From positions 1 to 51,071 of the forward strand of contig NZ_JAODTZ010000059.1 in assembly GCF_025399795.1 (NCBI RefSeq): 51,071 nt of DNA, read 5' to 3'. This DNA comes from Streptomyces rhizosphaerihabitans. Its GTDB lineage: Bacteria > Actinomycetota > Actinomycetes > Streptomycetales > Streptomycetaceae. The translations under genes were made by a program, and so were the position numbers. Numbering within the stretch: the first letter of the stretch is position 1; every line of letters begins with the position of its first letter. The notes below the pieces were generated by a model that saw nothing but the letters and a program-made list of their open reading frames with translations, was not told the origin of the DNA and searched no databases. This document shows positions 15,409 to 23,360 of the stretch, in pieces.

Positions 15409-17565
15409 ATGAACGTGACGGACGCATCCACGCTGCGGCGGCCGGTCGTGGATGAGGTGCAGGGGCGGCTGGTGCCAGATCCGTACCGGTGGCTGGAGGA
15501 CGACACGGCGGCCGAATGCGCGCAGTGGCTTGCCACCCAGGATCAGATGCTCGCCAAGCACTCATCGGCCTGGCGGACGAGGCCCGCTTTCCGGGCACTC
15601 CTTGGTGAGCTGATGGACTGCGGGGGCGCGGCGGTGCCTGCGGTGTCGGCGCCTGTGGTGCGGGGGCGGCGGCGGTTCTTGCTGCGCCGGCGGGCTGGGC
15701 AGGAGCTGCCGGTGCTGGTCACCGTCACGGGCGGGGAAGGGTGGGAGGTCGAGGATGTAGTGCTCGACCCGATGGGCCTGGATCCGTCCGGGAGGACGGC
15801 GCTGTTGGCGTGGCGGGCGTCGTGGTCGGGGCGGCTGGTGGCTTTCCAGGTGGCGGCCGACGGCGCGGAGGCGCCTGTTCTGCGGGTACTGGACGTCGCT
15901 GACGGCCGGGTGGTGGACGGGCCGTTGGCTCTGGGCCGGCCGACCGCGGTGGCCTGGCTGCCTGACGACACGGGCTTTTACTACGTGACCGGGTCGGTGG
16001 GCGAACCGCGCCGGGTGAGACTGCACCGCATCGGGGACGATCCCGCGCACGATCCGGTCGTTTTCGAAACGGCGATGCGCCACCTGTCGGTTTCCCTGGG
16101 CCCCGAGGGCCGCTGGCTGCTGGTGAGCGCCGCACCCGGGGCGCAGACCGGCAACGTTCTGTACCTGGCGGACTTGGAAGCTGATGTGACCGGCGGGCGG
16201 GGGCTCGGCACGCCGGATCTGGTGACGGTTCACGACGGGACGTCCGACGGCAGCAGCGCTCTGGTCAAAACCGGCCCGCGAGGTCTGCTGTATGCCATCA
16301 CCAACGCGGGAGCTCCGCGCGGGCGGGTGTGCCTGCTCGATCCGGCGCAGCCGCGCTCTGCGGCCTGGACCACCGTCGTCGAGCCCGGCCCCGACGTCCT
16401 GCTGTCCGCCTGCACCGCCTTGAGTGATGCGGGCAGCGGGGAGATGAGGCTGCTGGTGAGCACCGTAAGCAACGGCGTTCCCAGCCTCGCTCTGCACGAG
16501 GTGACCGGGCGGCTGCTCACCGACATCCCCACGCCGGGGACTGGTCCGGGCACGATCAGCGGTCTGACGACCCCGCCGGGGGACGCGGACCGGGTGTGGT
16601 TTCGCTACACCGACTTCCTCACTCCTCCGGCCGTCTACCGGTTCGAGCTGCCGCAGGAGCGGTGCCTGCCAGAAACGAGCCACCTGCTCCAGACAACGCC
16701 CGTCCGCCCCCGAACGCCGGTGCCCCGGCAGGAACCACCTGTCGTACGGCAGCTCACCTACCTCTCCGAGGACGGCACCCCTGTCGGCCTGTACCTCATC
16801 ACCCCTCCCGGGCCCGTTCACGGCCCGCGCCCCGCTCTGCTGACCGCCTACGGAGGCTTCGGCGCCTCCGTGGCCCCCGCCTACTCGCCCACCATCACCG
16901 CCTGGGTCCGGGCCGGCGGCATCTACGCCGTGGCCGGCGTCCGCGGCGGCGGCGAACACGGCACCACCTGGCACGCCGCGGGCAGCGGACCCAACAAACC
17001 CAACGCCTTCGCCGACTTCGCGGCCGCCGCCTGCCACCTCATCGACGAGGGCCTGACCACCCCCGCCCAGCTCGCCGTCAAAGGGTCCTCACACAGCGGA
17101 CTGATGGTCGCCGTCGCCATCACCCGCAACCCCGAGCTCTACGCCGCTGCCGTCTGCTCCGACACCCTGACCGACATGGTCCGCTATCCCCTGTTCGGCC
17201 AGGGCGCGTGGTGGACAAACGAGTTCGGTACGCCAGACGATGCCGGCCTGCTCGACACGCTGCTCAGCTACTCGCCCTACCACAACGTCCGCCCTGGCAC
17301 CCCTTACCCCGCCGTCCTCCTTACCAGCACACGCATCGACCCCCGGGTCGGCGCCGCCCACATGCGCAAATTCACCGCCGCCCTCCAACACGCCACCACA
17401 AGCGGCAAACCCGTCCTCCTGCGCACCGAAGACGGAGTCGGCCACGGCTCCCGCGCTCCCTCCCACTACGCCGACCTCCACAGCGACGCCCTCGCCTTCT
17501 GCGCGGAACACACCGGCCTCACATCCCCCGGAGACCGGAAAAATCGTGGGAGGGGTGAGCCCTGA
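15409..17565 (+). CDS. Prolyl oligopeptidase family (S9A) serine peptidase
   Basis: 718 residues with GGGGAG before ATG 15409. The start DPYRWLEDDTAAECAQWLAT is the S9A signature, followed by a seven-bladed propeller domain (about 70-420) and an alpha/beta-hydrolase domain. The nucleophile elbow is K-G-S-S561-H-S-G, where typical family members have GGSNGG. D644 (STRIDPRVGAAHMRKF) and H679 (DGVGHGSRAP) complete the triad. The block LLTAYGGFGASVAPAYSPTI is also characteristic. No signal peptide, so it is cytoplasmic; it cuts short peptides after proline. POPs of this kind sometimes trim RiPP leaders, and a 34-residue Pro-rich ORF lies directly upstream, but no modification enzyme is near. Confidence 0.9.
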   Translation: MNVTDASTLRRPVVDEVQGRLVPDPYRWLEDDTAAECAQWLATQDQMLAKHSSAWRTRPAFRALLGELMDCGGAAVPAVSAPVVRGRRRFLLRRRAGQELPVLVTVTGGEGWEVEDVVLDPMGLDPSGRTALLAWRASWSGRLVAFQVAADGAEAPVLRVLDVADGRVVDGPLALGRPTAVAWLPDDTGFYYVTGSVGEPRRVRLHRIGDDPAHDPVVFETAMRHLSVSLGPEGRWLLVSAAPGAQTGNVLYLADLEADVTGGRGLGTPDLVTVHDGTSDGSSALVKTGPRGLLYAITNAGAPRGRVCLLDPAQPRSAAWTTVVEPGPDVLLSACTALSDAGSGEMRLLVSTVSNGVPSLALHEVTGRLLTDIPTPGTGPGTISGLTTPPGDADRVWFRYTDFLTPPAVYRFELPQERCLPETSHLLQTTPVRPRTPVPRQEPPVVRQLTYLSEDGTPVGLYLITPPGPVHGPRPALLTAYGGFGASVAPAYSPTITAWVRAGGIYAVAGVRGGGEHGTTWHAAGSGPNKPNAFADFAAAACHLIDEGLTTPAQLAVKGSSHSGLMVAVAITRNPELYAAAVCSDTLTDMVRYPLFGQGAWWTNEFGTPDDAGLLDTLLSYSPYHNVRPGTPYPAVLLTSTRIDPRVGAAHMRKFTAALQHATTSGKPVLLRTEDGVGHGSRAPSHYADLHSDALAFCAEHTGLTSPGDRKNRGRGEP

Positions 17566-17577
17566 CCGGTTGTTGGA

Positions 17578-18060
17578 TCAGGCCGCGAACTCGACCCTTC
17601 CGGGGGTGGTGAAGCCGGGGTACCAGCGGGCGAAGTCGTCGGCGAGGTCTCCGTTGATGACCCGGGTGCGGACTTGCAGCAGCAGGTGGGCGCCTCGTGG
17701 TGACCAGCGCATCTGCTGTTTCTTGACCATGCGCTTGCTGATGACCTGGTCGACCGCGGACTCGGCCGTGGCGCTGGAGACCGGCTCGCCGCAGCGGTGG
17801 CGCTCGCCGTAGTTGGGGATCTGATCGGCGTTGCCGTGGATGTAGCCGCAGGACTCGCCAAGTCGGGTGGAGAACGCCTGTTGCGTGTCGCTGGGGTCTT
17901 CGGTGCACAGGATCTCGAAAGTCCTCCACGAGGTCGTCGAGGAGGTCCAGGGCACGGAAGGTGTTGCCGTGCCACAGGAAGTGCTTGATCCGTTCCAGCT
18001 CGGCGTCCACCCGTTCGGGGTCCACGGTGAACGGGTCCTGGTCGTCGGAACCCCGCAGAC
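17578..18060 (-). pseudogene. ISKra4-family transposase remnant, frameshifted
   Basis: Beginning near 18060 (minus), DPERVDAELERIKHFLWHGN, TFRALDLLDDLVEDF is read in one frame. At about 17915 it shifts to EDPSDTQQAFSTRLGESCGY, IHGNADQIPNYGERHRCGEP, ESAVDQVISKRMVKKQQMRW, SPRGAHLLLQVRTRVING and ends RVEFAA. The ESAV.QV.SKRMVKKQQM.W.PRGAHLLLQ.RT block is the C-terminus of ISKra4-type transposases. N-terminal two thirds missing. Confidence 0.75.
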
Positions 18061-18162
18061 ACGACCACGCATCGTCCCTGACAAGCCGTCAGGGACGACT
18101 CGGGGTTGAGGCGGGGACATCACTGATAGCGGTTGCCCGGTCATGGCCAGCACTCTGTGGTC

Positions 18163-18924
18163 ATGTTGAACACGACCGCCGATGGCCGCATCCCGTCTCT
18201 CGCCCGCCGCGCCGCGCTCACTCTCGCCGGCGCCGCTGCCCTCACGGGGCTGGTGGGGGCGTACACCCCGAGCTTCGCGTACGCGGAGCCCAGTTCGACC
18301 ACTACGCGGTCCGCAACCGACTTCAGCGACTGCCCCGCCCTTCCGGCCGGGGCCGACCCCGCGCGCTGGCGGTGCGAAGTCCACACTGCGGCACCGCAGT
18401 TGACGATAGGGAAGGTCACTGTAGCTCTCGCTCCGATCACCATGACGCACGCCGAGGGGCCGATGCCGGACGGAACGAAGGCACAGGTATGGGGTGCGAT
18501 GCACAGCACACCCACCGCCCTCCCGGGCGGGCTCACCGGCACTGCGGCAGATGAGCACGCGCGACTCCTTCGGCTGGCGATCAAGCCGGAGTACGGTGGC
18601 CGATCCGACTTCTATACCGGGCAATTCAGCCTTCGCCTCCGGCTGTTGAGCCCTCTGCTGTCGCACCGATGCACCATCGGTGCGAGCGCGCCGGTCGACT
18701 TCCAGCTCAAGCGGTCGGGGCCCTCGCAGTGGGTCTCACAGGATCCGCCGGTGATCAAGTTCTCCGCCTACGACGACACCTTCACCGCGCCCGCAGCCGA
18801 AGGATGCGGGCCCCTGACAGTGCCACTCAACCGGCGACTGGGGCTGCCGGCACCGAGCGGAAATCTGATGACCTACGACGCGACCTACACATTCCGGATG
18901 TACGACCAACTGCCGCCTGTGTAA
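18163..18924 (+). CDS. Secreted protein of unknown function
   Basis: 253 residues from ATG 18163; a TTG at 18133 is an unlikely alternative. The N-terminus has RRAALTLAGAAALTGLVGAY then TPSFAYAEP, a signal peptide cleaved after AYA; the twin Arg suggests Tat is possible. The mature part has paired cysteines (FSDCPALPAGADPARWRCEV; SHRCTIG; EGCGPL) and beta-rich segments (PSQWVSQDPPVIKFSAYDDT, LMTYDATYTFRMYDQLPPV). It resembles small exported Streptomyces proteins with no assigned role. Monocistronic. Confidence 0.72.
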   Translation: MLNTTADGRIPSLARRAALTLAGAAALTGLVGAYTPSFAYAEPSSTTTRSATDFSDCPALPAGADPARWRCEVHTAAPQLTIGKVTVALAPITMTHAEGPMPDGTKAQVWGAMHSTPTALPGGLTGTAADEHARLLRLAIKPEYGGRSDFYTGQFSLRLRLLSPLLSHRCTIGASAPVDFQLKRSGPSQWVSQDPPVIKFSAYDDTFTAPAAEGCGPLTVPLNRRLGLPAPSGNLMTYDATYTFRMYDQLPPV

Positions 18925-19109
18925 TGCCAGAAGTCCATCCTCGCCCTACCAGGCCCCGGGCCCGATACGCCTCCATCGCTTCGCGTCTGCGAACGACCGG
19001 GTGAGACGCAAGCACGAACGGGGTTGCGCGGAATCGATCTCTCACTCGGTGGTGTGAACTTCCGGGCCACACCCGTAGCGACTCATCCACACCGTGCGTT
19101 TGGGCAGTC

Positions 19110-19952
19110 GTGTCCGCTCTGGAATTCCCGCATATCTCGCTCTGGCTGCTCAACCACTTCAGCACCTTCGCACTGGCCGTCGTCACCGTCGGCGGGACAG
19201 TCCTCCTCGCTGTAGGCGGCAGTGTGCTGTTGCGCCGCAGGTACCCCTCGGTGGCCCGTGGCGAACACAACGAGATGGTCGGGGTGACACTCGGCATGTT
19301 CGGCGCGATCTACGGGATCATCCTCGCCTTCGTCATCGTCACTCTCTGGACCCAATTGGAAGACACCCAGACCATCGTCGCTTCCGAGGCCACCGACGCG
19401 GCGCTCATCACCCGTGACGCCGCCGCGTTCCCGGCACAGGTGCGTGCTCGTCTCGACTCCACGATGAGCGGCTACGTCCACGCGGTCGTCGAGGACCAGT
19501 GGCCCCGGATGCGCGCGGGAAACCCCAGCTACGGGGCCACGGAAACCCACCTCGGAGCCGCGTTCCAGGTGCTCCAGAAATACGACCCGAAGAGCCAGAG
19601 CGAGCAGGTCTTCTACCAGGAGGCCGTCACTCATCTCAACGACGTCGCCTCCCAGCGCCGCGCCCGCATCACCATGGCACGCCAGGAACTCCCGCCGCTC
19701 CTCCAGGCCTTGGCCTTCGGCGGCGCACTCGTCCTGGTCCCCCTCACGTTCCTCTACGGCATGCGCAAACTGAGGGTTCAGATCCTCTTCGTCGCCTCGG
19801 TCGCCGGGCTCATCGGCTTCAGCCTGCTCCTGGTCTTCGTCCTGGACCGCCCGTTCGCCGGTGAACTCAGCGTCAGCCCCGCCCCGTACAGAGAAGGAGC
19901 CCTCGCCCAGTACTGGAGCCGGGGAACCGACGACGTAAGTGCTGAGCACTGA
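19110..19952 (+). CDS. DUF4239 (bestrophin-like) membrane protein
   Basis: 280 residues, GTG start with a poor ribosome site. Membrane segments: FALAVVTVGGTVLLAVGGSV, GVTLGMFGAIYGIILAFVIV, ALAFGGALVLVPLTFLYGM, ILFVASVAGLIGFSLLLVFV. The order (EHNEMVG..LGMFGAIYGIILAFVIV.LW, an extracytoplasmic helical region, then RRARITMARQELPPLLQALA and the last two helices) is that of the DUF4239 family. Function unknown; a channel-like role is sometimes suggested by bestrophin resemblance. Confidence 0.75.
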   Translation: MSALEFPHISLWLLNHFSTFALAVVTVGGTVLLAVGGSVLLRRRYPSVARGEHNEMVGVTLGMFGAIYGIILAFVIVTLWTQLEDTQTIVASEATDAALITRDAAAFPAQVRARLDSTMSGYVHAVVEDQWPRMRAGNPSYGATETHLGAAFQVLQKYDPKSQSEQVFYQEAVTHLNDVASQRRARITMARQELPPLLQALAFGGALVLVPLTFLYGMRKLRVQILFVASVAGLIGFSLLLVFVLDRPFAGELSVSPAPYREGALAQYWSRGTDDVSAEH

Positions 19953-19964
19953 GCGCTCAGCACT
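19938..19964 (+). terminator. Stem-loop at the end of the DUF4239 gene
   Basis: AGTGCTGAG (19938-19946) and CTCAGCACT (19956-19964) flank the stop codon; the loop itself contains TGAGCG. Confidence 0.5.
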
Positions 19965-20368
19965 GCATGTCGGCTCGACCGGCGAACTCGGTCTGCGCCA
20001 GATGGTGTTCGATGTCGTCGAACGGTCGCTGAACGAGGCCTTGGCCGACCGGTGAGGCTGCATCGACGGCACTCTCACCGTCGCCGGTGGTGCCCCGGTG
20101 ACCGACGACAGGCCGGGTATCTCTGTGGAAGCGGCTGAGTCACGCCGGCGGTCCCAGCCTCGAATGAGGTCACGCGGACCCACACTGGGCGGTGACGGCG
20201 ACGCCGCGCGCCTCTGCGTCCGCGACTGAACGGGGCAGCGGCGGACGCCTGAGGACACAAGGCCCGGTCACCACCTGGCCGTAGCTCGGCGAAGTGGCGC
20301 AGGTTCAGTCCGGTGAACGGGGCCGTCCAGGACGACTCCGGCGCCGTGATGCACCAGCCACACCATGA
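19965..20368. other. Decayed coding scraps
   Basis: A plus-strand tail reads GELGLRQMVFDVVERSLNEA, LADR and stop at 20053-20055. A minus-strand tail around 20370-20260 (MVWLVHHGAGVVLDGP, then in another frame FTGLNLRHFAELRPGGDRAL) looks frameshifted. Neither can be assigned. Confidence 0.3.
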
Positions 20369-21034
20369 TCATCCCGTTCCGGCTGATCCCTCCGGCCGGG
20401 CGAAGGCGAGGATGTCGGGGACCGCTTCGCGCAGGCTCGCGAAGTGACGGTGTACGCCGACCACCGCAGTCGCGGTGTTGACGCCCCACACCGTCATTCC
20501 GGCTCGCAGCCCCGCTTCGACTCCGGAGGGGGCGTCCTCGATGACCAGGCAGTCCCCGGGCCGGGCACCGAGCCGCTCGGCGGCCAACAGGTACGGCGCG
20601 GGCGAGGGTTTGCCTTCTTCGACTGCGGCAGCGTCCACGATGACGTGCGGGACCGGCAGGCCCGTCCGACTAAATCGCCCGCGCACCCGGTGCTCGTAGT
20701 TGGAGGTCACGAGTGCCCACGCCCCCGACGGCAGGGCGCCCAGCAGCTGGGACGCGCCGTCGAAGGCCGCGTAGACGCCGGACCGGACGTCGTCATCCTC
20801 CAGTTCGTGCAGCGCAGCCAGGCACTCACCTGGATCCTGGTCCGGAGCCACCTCCGCGAAGGTCTCCATCGGCCGTGTCCGCAGGGCCACCCGATAGACC
20901 TCAGCCGCGTCCAGCCCGTATCGCCCGGCCCACGTCGCCCAGACCCGACGCTGGTTCTCCACGGCGTCGATCAGCGTGCCGTCGACATCGAAGAGGACGC
21001 ACTTCCTGGGGCCGGGCTGCACACGCTCACTCAT
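20369..21034 (-). CDS. HAD-superfamily phosphatase (beta-phosphoglucomutase-like)
   Basis: 221 residues from ATG 21034 (MSERVQPGPRKCVLFDVDGT). A GTG at 21070 with GGTGGAG before it would add 12 residues and cannot be excluded. HAD motifs: I, DVDGTLID (nucleophile first Asp, general acid second); II, LVTSNYEHR; III, the lysine of EEGKPSPAPYL; IV, VIEDAPSGVEAG. The helical cap between motifs I and II is type C1, as in phosphoglycolate phosphatases and beta-phosphoglucomutase-like enzymes. Substrate uncertain; probably a small phosphorylated sugar or metabolite, cytoplasmic. Confidence 0.85.
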   Translation of the reverse strand: MSERVQPGPRKCVLFDVDGTLIDAVENQRRVWATWAGRYGLDAAEVYRVALRTRPMETFAEVAPDQDPGECLAALHELEDDDVRSGVYAAFDGASQLLGALPSGAWALVTSNYEHRVRGRFSRTGLPVPHVIVDAAAVEEGKPSPAPYLLAAERLGARPGDCLVIEDAPSGVEAGLRAGMTVWGVNTATAVVGVHRHFASLREAVPDILAFARPEGSAGTG

Positions 21035-21154
21035 CACGCCGTGATCATGCCAGGGGGCCCTGAAGATCACGCGCGCTCCACCGCGGCCGTCCTGTCCATA
21101 CCGATGCCGGAAGCGCCCGCTGGACCACCGTCCACTCGCTGTCCGTCACGTCCG

Positions 21155-21178
21155 AGCCGTAGCCGTAGCCGTAGCCGA
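21155..21178. repeat. AGCCGT hexanucleotide repeat x4
   Basis: Three AGCCGT units and AGCCGA, directly downstream of the VapB-like gene's stop codon. Confidence 0.8.
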
Positions 21179-21182
21179 ATGA

Positions 21183-21383
21183 TCAGCCCTGCGGATCCGG
21201 CGGCTTGACCTCGACCTGGCGCAGACCCTGGTCCCTCAGCTCAGTGCGCTGCTCCGTGCGATGGCCACGAGCAATGTAGTCCCGCACAACCACTTCAATG
21301 GCGTCCTGGGGCGATCCGACCCCGGCCAGGACCATCACCTCCACCACCAGCTCGGCATCGAGACTGATGTTGACCTTGGCCAC
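21183..21383 (-). CDS. Orphan VapB-like antitoxin
   Basis: 66 residues from GTG 21383, which has AAGGGGAG 5 nt upstream; a longer frame to 21452 lacks one. It begins VAKVNISLDAELVVEVMVLA and continues GVGSPQDAIEVVVRDYIARG, the ribbon-helix-helix DNA-binding domain of VapB/DUF2191 antitoxins (strand, helix, turn, helix). The C-terminal part, which would wrap the toxin, is short. No PIN-domain VapC gene follows; the next minus-strand gene is the HAD phosphatase. It may be a remnant or a stand-alone regulator. Confidence 0.75.
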   Translation of the reverse strand: MAKVNISLDAELVVEVMVLAGVGSPQDAIEVVVRDYIARGHRTEQRTELRDQGLRQVEVKPPDPQG

Positions 21384-21403
21384 GGTGCTCCCCTTCGTCA
21401 CTT

Positions 21404-21424
21404 TGCTCAGAACTCTACTGAGCA
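21404..21424 (-). promoter_or_regulatory. Inverted repeat upstream of the VapB-like gene
   Basis: TGCTCAG-N7-CTGAGCA, 20 bp upstream of the start, positioned for autorepression by the ribbon-helix-helix protein. Confidence 0.5.
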
Positions 21425-21782
21425 TTTCATCGCATGCGCACGACGATGCCACGCAGGGAGAACTCCGTCCGCGACCAGGTCGCCGAGGGAGGGAGTACCG
21501 TTCGGACGGCCCGCTGCCGCGTCAGCCGCAACACGCTGCGGACCACACTCGACCGAAGTCGATGTGGTTGTGGGTGACCAGGCGCTGCTCGGCTTTCATG
21601 CGACCAATTGGGCAGCGCACCCGGCTTCCCCGTCAACTACGGCCCGAATGCCGGACCGGCGTTGAGCGGTGGTGCCCATCTGGTCGTCCATCTCGCCCAG
21701 TTGGGCAGGATGACCGCACCCGAACCCGCCACGATGGCCGACAGTCACCTGCGAGAACGCCCGCGGCACGGCTCTCCCTACA
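21425..21782. other. Noncoding stretch
   Basis: I see no supportable gene between the antitoxin promoter and the sulfur-island promoter; frames are short and interrupted. Confidence 0.35.
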
Positions 21783-21838
21783 TTTCCTATCGATTTACTA
21801 GGAAAGCATTGACCACTCGCCCAACGGGTGCGCAGGAT
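21783..21838 (+). promoter_or_regulatory. Promoter and operator of the sulfur-monooxygenase arm
   Basis: Inverted repeat TTTCCTA-N9-TAGGAAA (21783-21805) sits 3 bp upstream of a -35 TTGACC (21809-21814), then an 18-bp spacer and a -10-like CAGGAT (21833-21838). This predicts transcription starting at about 21845-21846, the ATG of the leader ORF. The inverted repeat is a candidate site for the Rrf2 regulator encoded downstream. Confidence 0.6.
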
Positions 21839-21845
21839 GATGTAC

Positions 21846-21929
21846 ATGCCCCACACGCAGCAGCGACTCGTTCGTCGTCGGCATGTCGACTTTGGTCACG
21901 TCGTCAGCGCCGCCTGTTGTCGCGTGTAG
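21846..21929 (+). CDS. Cys-Cys leader peptide (putative cysteine-responsive attenuator)
   Basis: A 27-residue ORF ending RRRHVDFGHVVSAACCRV, with adjacent TGT codons at 21915-21920. Short ORFs of the form RRHVDLxxVxSAxC(C) stand before sulfur-assimilation genes across actinobacteria, and in mycobacteria polycysteine leaderless ORFs act as cysteine-responsive attenuators. Its ATG falls where the promoter predicts the transcript to start, so it is probably leaderless; in-frame ATGs at 21837 and 21840 are less likely. It precedes the monooxygenase gene by about 200 nt. A near-identical leader opens the divergent ssu arm. Confidence 0.78.
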   Translation: MPHTQQRLVRRRHVDFGHVVSAACCRV

Positions 21930-21957
21930 GGCACGCGACACACGCGTTGCGCGTGCC
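21919..21957 (+). promoter_or_regulatory. Mutually exclusive attenuator hairpins
   Basis: Hairpin A: GTCGCGTG (21919-21926) with CACGCGAC (21932-21939); its first arm begins in the second Cys codon and the leader's stop codon is in the loop. Hairpin B: GGCACGCG (21930-21937) with CGCGTGCC (21950-21957). They share the 21932-21937 segment, so only one can form. A ribosome stalled at the Cys codons would block A and allow B. Confidence 0.6.
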
Positions 21958-21996
21958 ACCGCCCCTTCTCTCTCACCCCGGGTGATCAGGCGAAAC

Positions 21997-22025
21997 CACC
22001 CCTGCGGCAAGCCGGGCAGGGGGTG
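21997..22025 (+). promoter_or_regulatory. Third hairpin in the leader region
   Basis: CACCCCTGC (21997-22005) pairs with GCAGGGGGTG (22016-22025) with one bulged G. Part of the ~200-nt structured 5' region. Confidence 0.45.
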
Positions 22026-22051
22026 TCGCCGGATCGTCTCCCGTACGACGC

Positions 22052-22075
22052 GTGGGCCACGAGTACGTGGCCCAC
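22052..22075 (+). terminator. Perfect 10-bp hairpin before the monooxygenase gene
   Basis: GTGGGCCACG-AGTA-CGTGGCCCAC, 55 nt before the start codon. A candidate conditional terminator for the attenuation system; there is no T-run. Confidence 0.55.
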
Positions 22076-22130
22076 CCGCAAGAGAGTCCCAACACGGCGC
22101 CTCGTCGCCGACCTTGAGGAGACCACCACC

Positions 22131-23360
22131 ATGGGCGTTGCCATCGCGCCGTCCGGACCCGCCTCGGATTCCGACCGGACCGGACCCGACCGTGCACACT
22201 GGCTGCGCGCGGCCCGTGAAACGGCGGACGACCTGGCCACGGACGCGGTGGCCAGGGAGCAGGCAGGCAAGACCCCCTTCGACGAGGTGTCCCGACTGCG
22301 TGAGGCGGGACTGCTGACGCTCCTCGTACCGGCCGAGTCCGGGGGAGGCGGCGCGGACTGGCCCACGGCCTACGCCGTCGTCCGGGAGATCGCCTCGGCA
22401 GACGGTGCGATCGGCCAACTGCTGGGCTGTCACTACTTCCTGTCGTGGAGCGCCCAGTTCTTCACCGAGCCCGCCCGCGCCGCTCAGGTCGAACGGCAGC
22501 CCGCAGCGCAGCAGTTGGCCTGGGGCGGTGGCTTCGCCCGTCAGGAACCGCCCCTGAGGCTGACCAGGAAAGGCGGCGGCTACGTACTGGACGGCCGGCA
22601 GAGCTACGCCACAGGAGTCCTGGTCGCCGACCGCCTCGCCGTACGCGCCGAGCGGGCCGACACGGGCGAACCATTCGCCGTGGTCGTCGATCCCACCCAT
22701 CCCCGCGTGAGGATCGACGGCGATGCCGACACCTTCGGCCAGCGGCTCGCGGCCGGCGGCAGCGTGGACTTCGACTCCGTACCGGTCGCTGCCGACAACG
22801 TAGTCGGATCCCTGTCCGCGGACGAGGATGTCCTGTCACCCCTGACCGCCGTCACCTCGCCGGTGGGACGCCTCCTCTCCGTCCAGCTCCTTCTCGGCAT
22901 CGCCGAGGGAGTGCTGGTCGAAGTCCGCGAGTACAGCAGGGCAGGCCACTCACTCTGGCATCCGGCCTGGCCGGTCGGCTCTCCCCAGGACCCGCGGATG
23001 CTGACTCTCTACGGAGAACTCACCGTTCTCACCCGTTCCGCCTCCGCGCTCACCGAGCAGGCGGTGCAAGCCGTGCACGGCGGGCTGGCACGCGGCGAAG
23101 ACCTGACCTACGACGAGTACGCGGAGATCTCCGTCCTCGTGTCCATGGCCGAAGCCGCTGCTTCCAGGGCTGCGCAGGAGTCCACCACTCGCGCCCTCGA
23201 CATCATCGGCGCCCGCTCCACGTCCTCACGGCTGGGTTTCGACCGCTTCTGGCGCAATGCGCGGACCCACACCCTGTACGAGCCCGTCGCCCACCGACTC
23301 CGTGACGTCGGGGACTACTTCCTCAACGGCGCGCACCCTCCGTTCGTCCTGCCTGTCTGA
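22131..23360 (+). CDS. Acyl-CoA dehydrogenase-like flavin monooxygenase for organosulfur use (SfnB/DszC-like)
   Basis: 409 residues from ATG 22131 with GAGGAG upstream; an earlier in-frame start at 22023 would translate through the leader hairpins. The fold is acyl-CoA dehydrogenase: an N-terminal helical domain (LREAGLLTLLVPAESGGGGA, YAVVREIASADGAIGQLLGC), a beta domain (YVLDGRQSYATGVLVADRLA) and a C-terminal four-helix bundle ending ARTHTLYEPVAHRLRDVGDY. Sulfur-island members (SfnB, DszC) are FMNH2-dependent monooxygenases that release sulfur from sulfones, thiophenes or similar compounds. The Cys-Cys leader, Rrf2 gene and ssu genes support that role; the substrate is unknown. Confidence 0.82.
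   Translation: MGVAIAPSGPASDSDRTGPDRAHWLRAARETADDLATDAVAREQAGKTPFDEVSRLREAGLLTLLVPAESGGGGADWPTAYAVVREIASADGAIGQLLGCHYFLSWSAQFFTEPARAAQVERQPAAQQLAWGGGFARQEPPLRLTRKGGGYVLDGRQSYATGVLVADRLAVRAERADTGEPFAVVVDPTHPRVRIDGDADTFGQRLAAGGSVDFDSVPVAADNVVGSLSADEDVLSPLTAVTSPVGRLLSVQLLLGIAEGVLVEVREYSRAGHSLWHPAWPVGSPQDPRMLTLYGELTVLTRSASALTEQAVQAVHGGLARGEDLTYDEYAEISVLVSMAEAAASRAAQESTTRALDIIGARSTSSRLGFDRFWRNARTHTLYEPVAHRLRDVGDYFLNGAHPPFVLPV

Noticed and set aside
15238..17565. Lanthipeptide or other RiPP cluster around the oligopeptidase
   Set aside because: No LanKC/LanM, cyclodehydratase, radical-SAM or dedicated transporter gene nearby; kept only as a low-confidence peptide ORF.
22023..22130. Upstream start for the SfnB/DszC-like gene
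   Set aside because: It would translate through the attenuator hairpins with no coding character; ATG 22131 has GAGGAG.
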